NCBI RefSeq assembly: GCF_947504135.1
Contig: NZ_CANNGG010000003.1
Span: 372,001 to 436,000, forward strand
Source: an uncultured Tenacibaculum sp.
Lineage (GTDB): Bacteria > Bacteroidota > Bacteroidia > Flavobacteriales > Flavobacteriaceae
Length of the DNA: 64,000 nt
Direction of reading: 5' to 3'
Every line of letters begins with the position of its first letter. Position 1 is the first letter of the stretch. This document shows positions 61,752 through 64,000 of this stretch, piece by piece. The notes beneath the pieces are model-generated. The model was not told the DNA's origin. It was given only the letters and a program-made list of their open reading frames with translations, and ran no database searches. A program made the translations under genes and the position numbers.

Positions 61752-64000
61752 ATGAGAGTTAATTGTTTCAAAAAAAGCTGCTACTTATTTCTTTTTTTAA
61801 CCTTTACAACGATAATAACGGCACAAGAATCGGCTATAAATAGTCATTCAAATGCCGATTTTCATAAAGCAATGCGTTTGTATAATAATAAAGCATACGC
61901 TGCATCTCAAGAAATTTTCCGAAAGATTTCACATAATTCAGAAGAACATCATAACTTAAAGGCTGATGCTGACTATTATGATGCTATGTGTGCCATAAAG
62001 CTACAGCAAGATGATGCCGACAATAGAGTTATTAAATTTGTTGAAAACTATCCTTACAACAATAAAAAAGAAAAGGCATTTTTAAATGTTGGTAATTATT
62101 ATTTTGCTAACAGAAAGGCTGCGCATTCTTTAAAATGGTATCAAAAAGTAAATGAAAAATTACTAAGTCCAGAAGAAAAAAACGAGTTGAACTATAAAAT
62201 GGGATATGCACTTTTAGTTTCTAATTATTTAAAGGATGCTAAGTCTCGTTTTCAAACGCTATTAGGAAATCCTATTTATGGTAATGATGCTCGTTATTAC
62301 TATGGTTTTATTGCTTACAAGCAAGAAAACTTTGGAGAAGCAGAAGACAATTTAAGTCAATTAGCCAACGATGCTACTTACCAAGCAAAAGCGAATTACT
62401 ATATATTAGACATCAGTTTTAAAGCTGGAAGGTTTGATAAATCAATTCAAATTGGAGAACAATTATTAAAAACTACAAAAGATCAAAAAGAGGTTTCTGA
62501 AATTTCTAAAATAGTAGGTGAAAGTTATTTCAACCTTAAAAAATATGACAAAGCAATTCCGTACTTAACAAAATACAAAGGTAAAAATGGTCGTTGGACG
62601 AATACAGACTATTATTACTTAGGATATGCTTATTATCAACAAAAAGATTACGAAACTGCTATTAGCAACTTTAACAAAATTATTGGAGGAAACAACAAAG
62701 TAGCGCAAAATGCTTACTATCATTTAGCGGAATGTTATTTAGAGTTAGATAAAAAACTAGAGGCTTTAAATGCATTTAAAAATGCTAGTGAAATGGATTT
62801 TGATGCTAAAATAACAGAAAGTGCTTCGTTAAACTATGCTAAATTGAGTTACGAAGAAGGTAACCCGTACGAAAGTGTTCCTGATGTTTTAAAAGGATTT
62901 TTAACTAAATATCCTACGTCACCCAATACAGCTGAAATTAGTAATTTATTAGTTACTTCATACTTACATCAACAAGACTATCAAGGTGCTTTAGACTTTT
63001 TAAGCACTTCTGAAACTCCTGAAAGTAAAAGTATTATTAATGAAGTGTCGTTATACAGAGGTATTCAGTTATTTAATGAAAATAAAATTGCCGAGGCTAA
63101 ATCGTATTTTACTAGTGCTACACAGTCAGAAAACCCAACTGTAAGTAACAAAGGGGCTTATTGGTTAGCTGAAACTGAATACTCTTTGGGTAACTATCAA
63201 AAAGCTTTAGACAGCTTCCTTTCTGTTACCAATAAAGACATAGAAGAAGCTAAAATGCTTAACTACCAAATTGGATACACAAACTTCAAGTTAAAAAGTT
63301 ATCCGAATGCAGCGAAATACTTTCAGCAATTCCTAGATCAAAATATAGATGATAACGATTTGAATGATGATGCTTCTAACCGTTTAGGAGATGCATATTA
63401 TGCTTCAAAAAGTTATTCAAATGCTATAAAAGCGTACAACAAAGTAATTCAAGAAGGTGGTGTTGGTGCCGATTATGCACAATATCAAACAGCAATGAGT
63501 AATGGTTTCTTAGGTAAAAACGATGTTAAAATTCAATATCTAGAAACACTGATTAATGAGTATAGCGAATCTCAGCTTAAAGATGATGCTTTATTCCAAT
63601 TAGCTACTACATATACTACTACAAACAATACCTCAAAAGCTCAAAAAACCTATGAGCGTTTATTAGCGAATTACCCTACAAGTAATTACGTTCCTAATGT
63701 ATTATTACGTCAAGGTCTGTTATACTACGGTAGTAATAACAATAGAAAAGCTATTGAAAAATATAAGGAAGTAGTTGCAAAACATCCAACCTCTAACGAA
63801 GCAAGACAAGCGGTTACGAACATCAAAAATGTATATATCGATTTAGGAAAAGTTGATGAATATGCTGCTTGGGTTAAAAACATACCTTTTGCTAATGTTA
63901 CCAACGCCGAATTAGATAATGCTACTTACCAATCTGCTGAGAACAAATTCTTAGAAAACAACAATCCAAAAGCTATTGAAGGATTCAACAAGTATTTACA
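61752..64000 (+). CDS. Large periplasmic TPR-repeat protein, partial
   Basis: At least 749 codons, open to the right edge. Signal peptide (CYLFLFLTFTTIITAQ), then almost continuous tetratricopeptide repeats: for example AFLNVGNYYFANRKAAHSLKWY, YYYLGYAYYQQKDYETAISNF, YHLAECYLELDKKLEALNAF and LGDAYYASKSYSNAIKAYNK. Bacteroidota have such proteins of about 1000 aa, thought to be scaffolds in the envelope; no specific function can be assigned. Clean start with its own promoter, divergent from ftsE. Confidence 0.88.
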   Translation, partial: MRVNCFKKSCYLFLFLTFTTIITAQESAINSHSNADFHKAMRLYNNKAYAASQEIFRKISHNSEEHHNLKADADYYDAMCAIKLQQDDADNRVIKFVENYPYNNKKEKAFLNVGNYYFANRKAAHSLKWYQKVNEKLLSPEEKNELNYKMGYALLVSNYLKDAKSRFQTLLGNPIYGNDARYYYGFIAYKQENFGEAEDNLSQLANDATYQAKANYYILDISFKAGRFDKSIQIGEQLLKTTKDQKEVSEISKIVGESYFNLKKYDKAIPYLTKYKGKNGRWTNTDYYYLGYAYYQQKDYETAISNFNKIIGGNNKVAQNAYYHLAECYLELDKKLEALNAFKNASEMDFDAKITESASLNYAKLSYEEGNPYESVPDVLKGFLTKYPTSPNTAEISNLLVTSYLHQQDYQGALDFLSTSETPESKSIINEVSLYRGIQLFNENKIAEAKSYFTSATQSENPTVSNKGAYWLAETEYSLGNYQKALDSFLSVTNKDIEEAKMLNYQIGYTNFKLKSYPNAAKYFQQFLDQNIDDNDLNDDASNRLGDAYYASKSYSNAIKAYNKVIQEGGVGADYAQYQTAMSNGFLGKNDVKIQYLETLINEYSESQLKDDALFQLATTYTTTNNTSKAQKTYERLLANYPTSNYVPNVLLRQGLLYYGSNNNRKAIEKYKEVVAKHPTSNEARQAVTNIKNVYIDLGKVDEYAAWVKNIPFANVTNAELDNATYQSAENKFLENNNPKAIEGFNKYL

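Overview
The window is a chromosomal segment of a flavobacterium (Bacteroidota, family Flavobacteriaceae; a Tenacibaculum- or Polaribacter-like marine genus is my guess). The evidence is low GC, promoters of the Bacteroidota type (TTTG-N19-TAnnTTTG), a SusC/SusD pair, Bacteroidota-specific families (HYC_CC_PP, DUF6588, DUF5522), a trp operon in the order E-G-D-C-F-B-A, and a fused cobalamin-dependent acyl-CoA mutase. I saw no rRNA, tRNA, CRISPR array, prophage or complete insertion sequence.

Layout. 1-6.6 kb (minus): a heavy-metal RND efflux operon (HYC_CC_PP protein, CusA-type pump, outer-membrane channel, adaptor cut by the left edge) into which an S23-type four-helix-bundle gene and low-complexity repeats have been inserted. 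6.7-9.6 kb: CorA, a TerB-like protein and a universal stress protein (minus), then a divergent minimal MscS channel. 9.7-14.8 kb (plus): polyamine cluster with arginine decarboxylase, agmatinase, an RMD1/DUF155 membrane protein encoded in two frames across a U UUU UUA heptamer, and a deoxyhypusine-synthase-family enzyme. 14.8-19.8 kb (minus): small conserved unknowns, including a TerB-like gene interrupted by an in-frame TAA, then clpS, prmA, tpiA, a TlpA-like lipoprotein and a lone peptide-type ABC permease. 19.9-29 kb: pyrF, a candidate small RNA, susD/susC, an orphan LytTR regulator, a BtuF-like protein and small lipoproteins. 29-41.3 kb: hutU, icmF, a J-domain protein, recQ and a tricorn-like protease. 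41.4-48.7 kb: a stand-alone TonB plug protein and the complete trp operon, whose junctions carry short repeats. 48.7-52.3 kb: a very AT-rich cassette of four unrecognised genes, one with a PD-(D/E)XK-like nuclease tail. 52.6-64 kb: asnB, cysK-cysE, gyrB, a DUF6588 outer-membrane protein, mdh, ftsE and a TPR protein cut by the right edge.

How the genes work together. Two amino-acid operons here look controlled by ribosome-mediated attenuation. trpE is preceded by a 17-codon peptide with three consecutive Trp codons and a terminator. cysE-cysK is preceded by a 25-codon peptide containing Cys-Thr-Cys-Gln-Cys-Cys, a possible antiterminator and a terminator just before cysE. Both peptides start 6-7 nt after a TACATTTG box, so both mRNAs are probably leaderless. 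The Cys attenuator is the most interesting element, followed by the split RMD1 gene, the AT-rich four-gene cassette, and the repeats that have entered or formed the ends of conserved proteins (CusA, the TolC-like channel, IcmF, TrpB, TrpF, TrpG).
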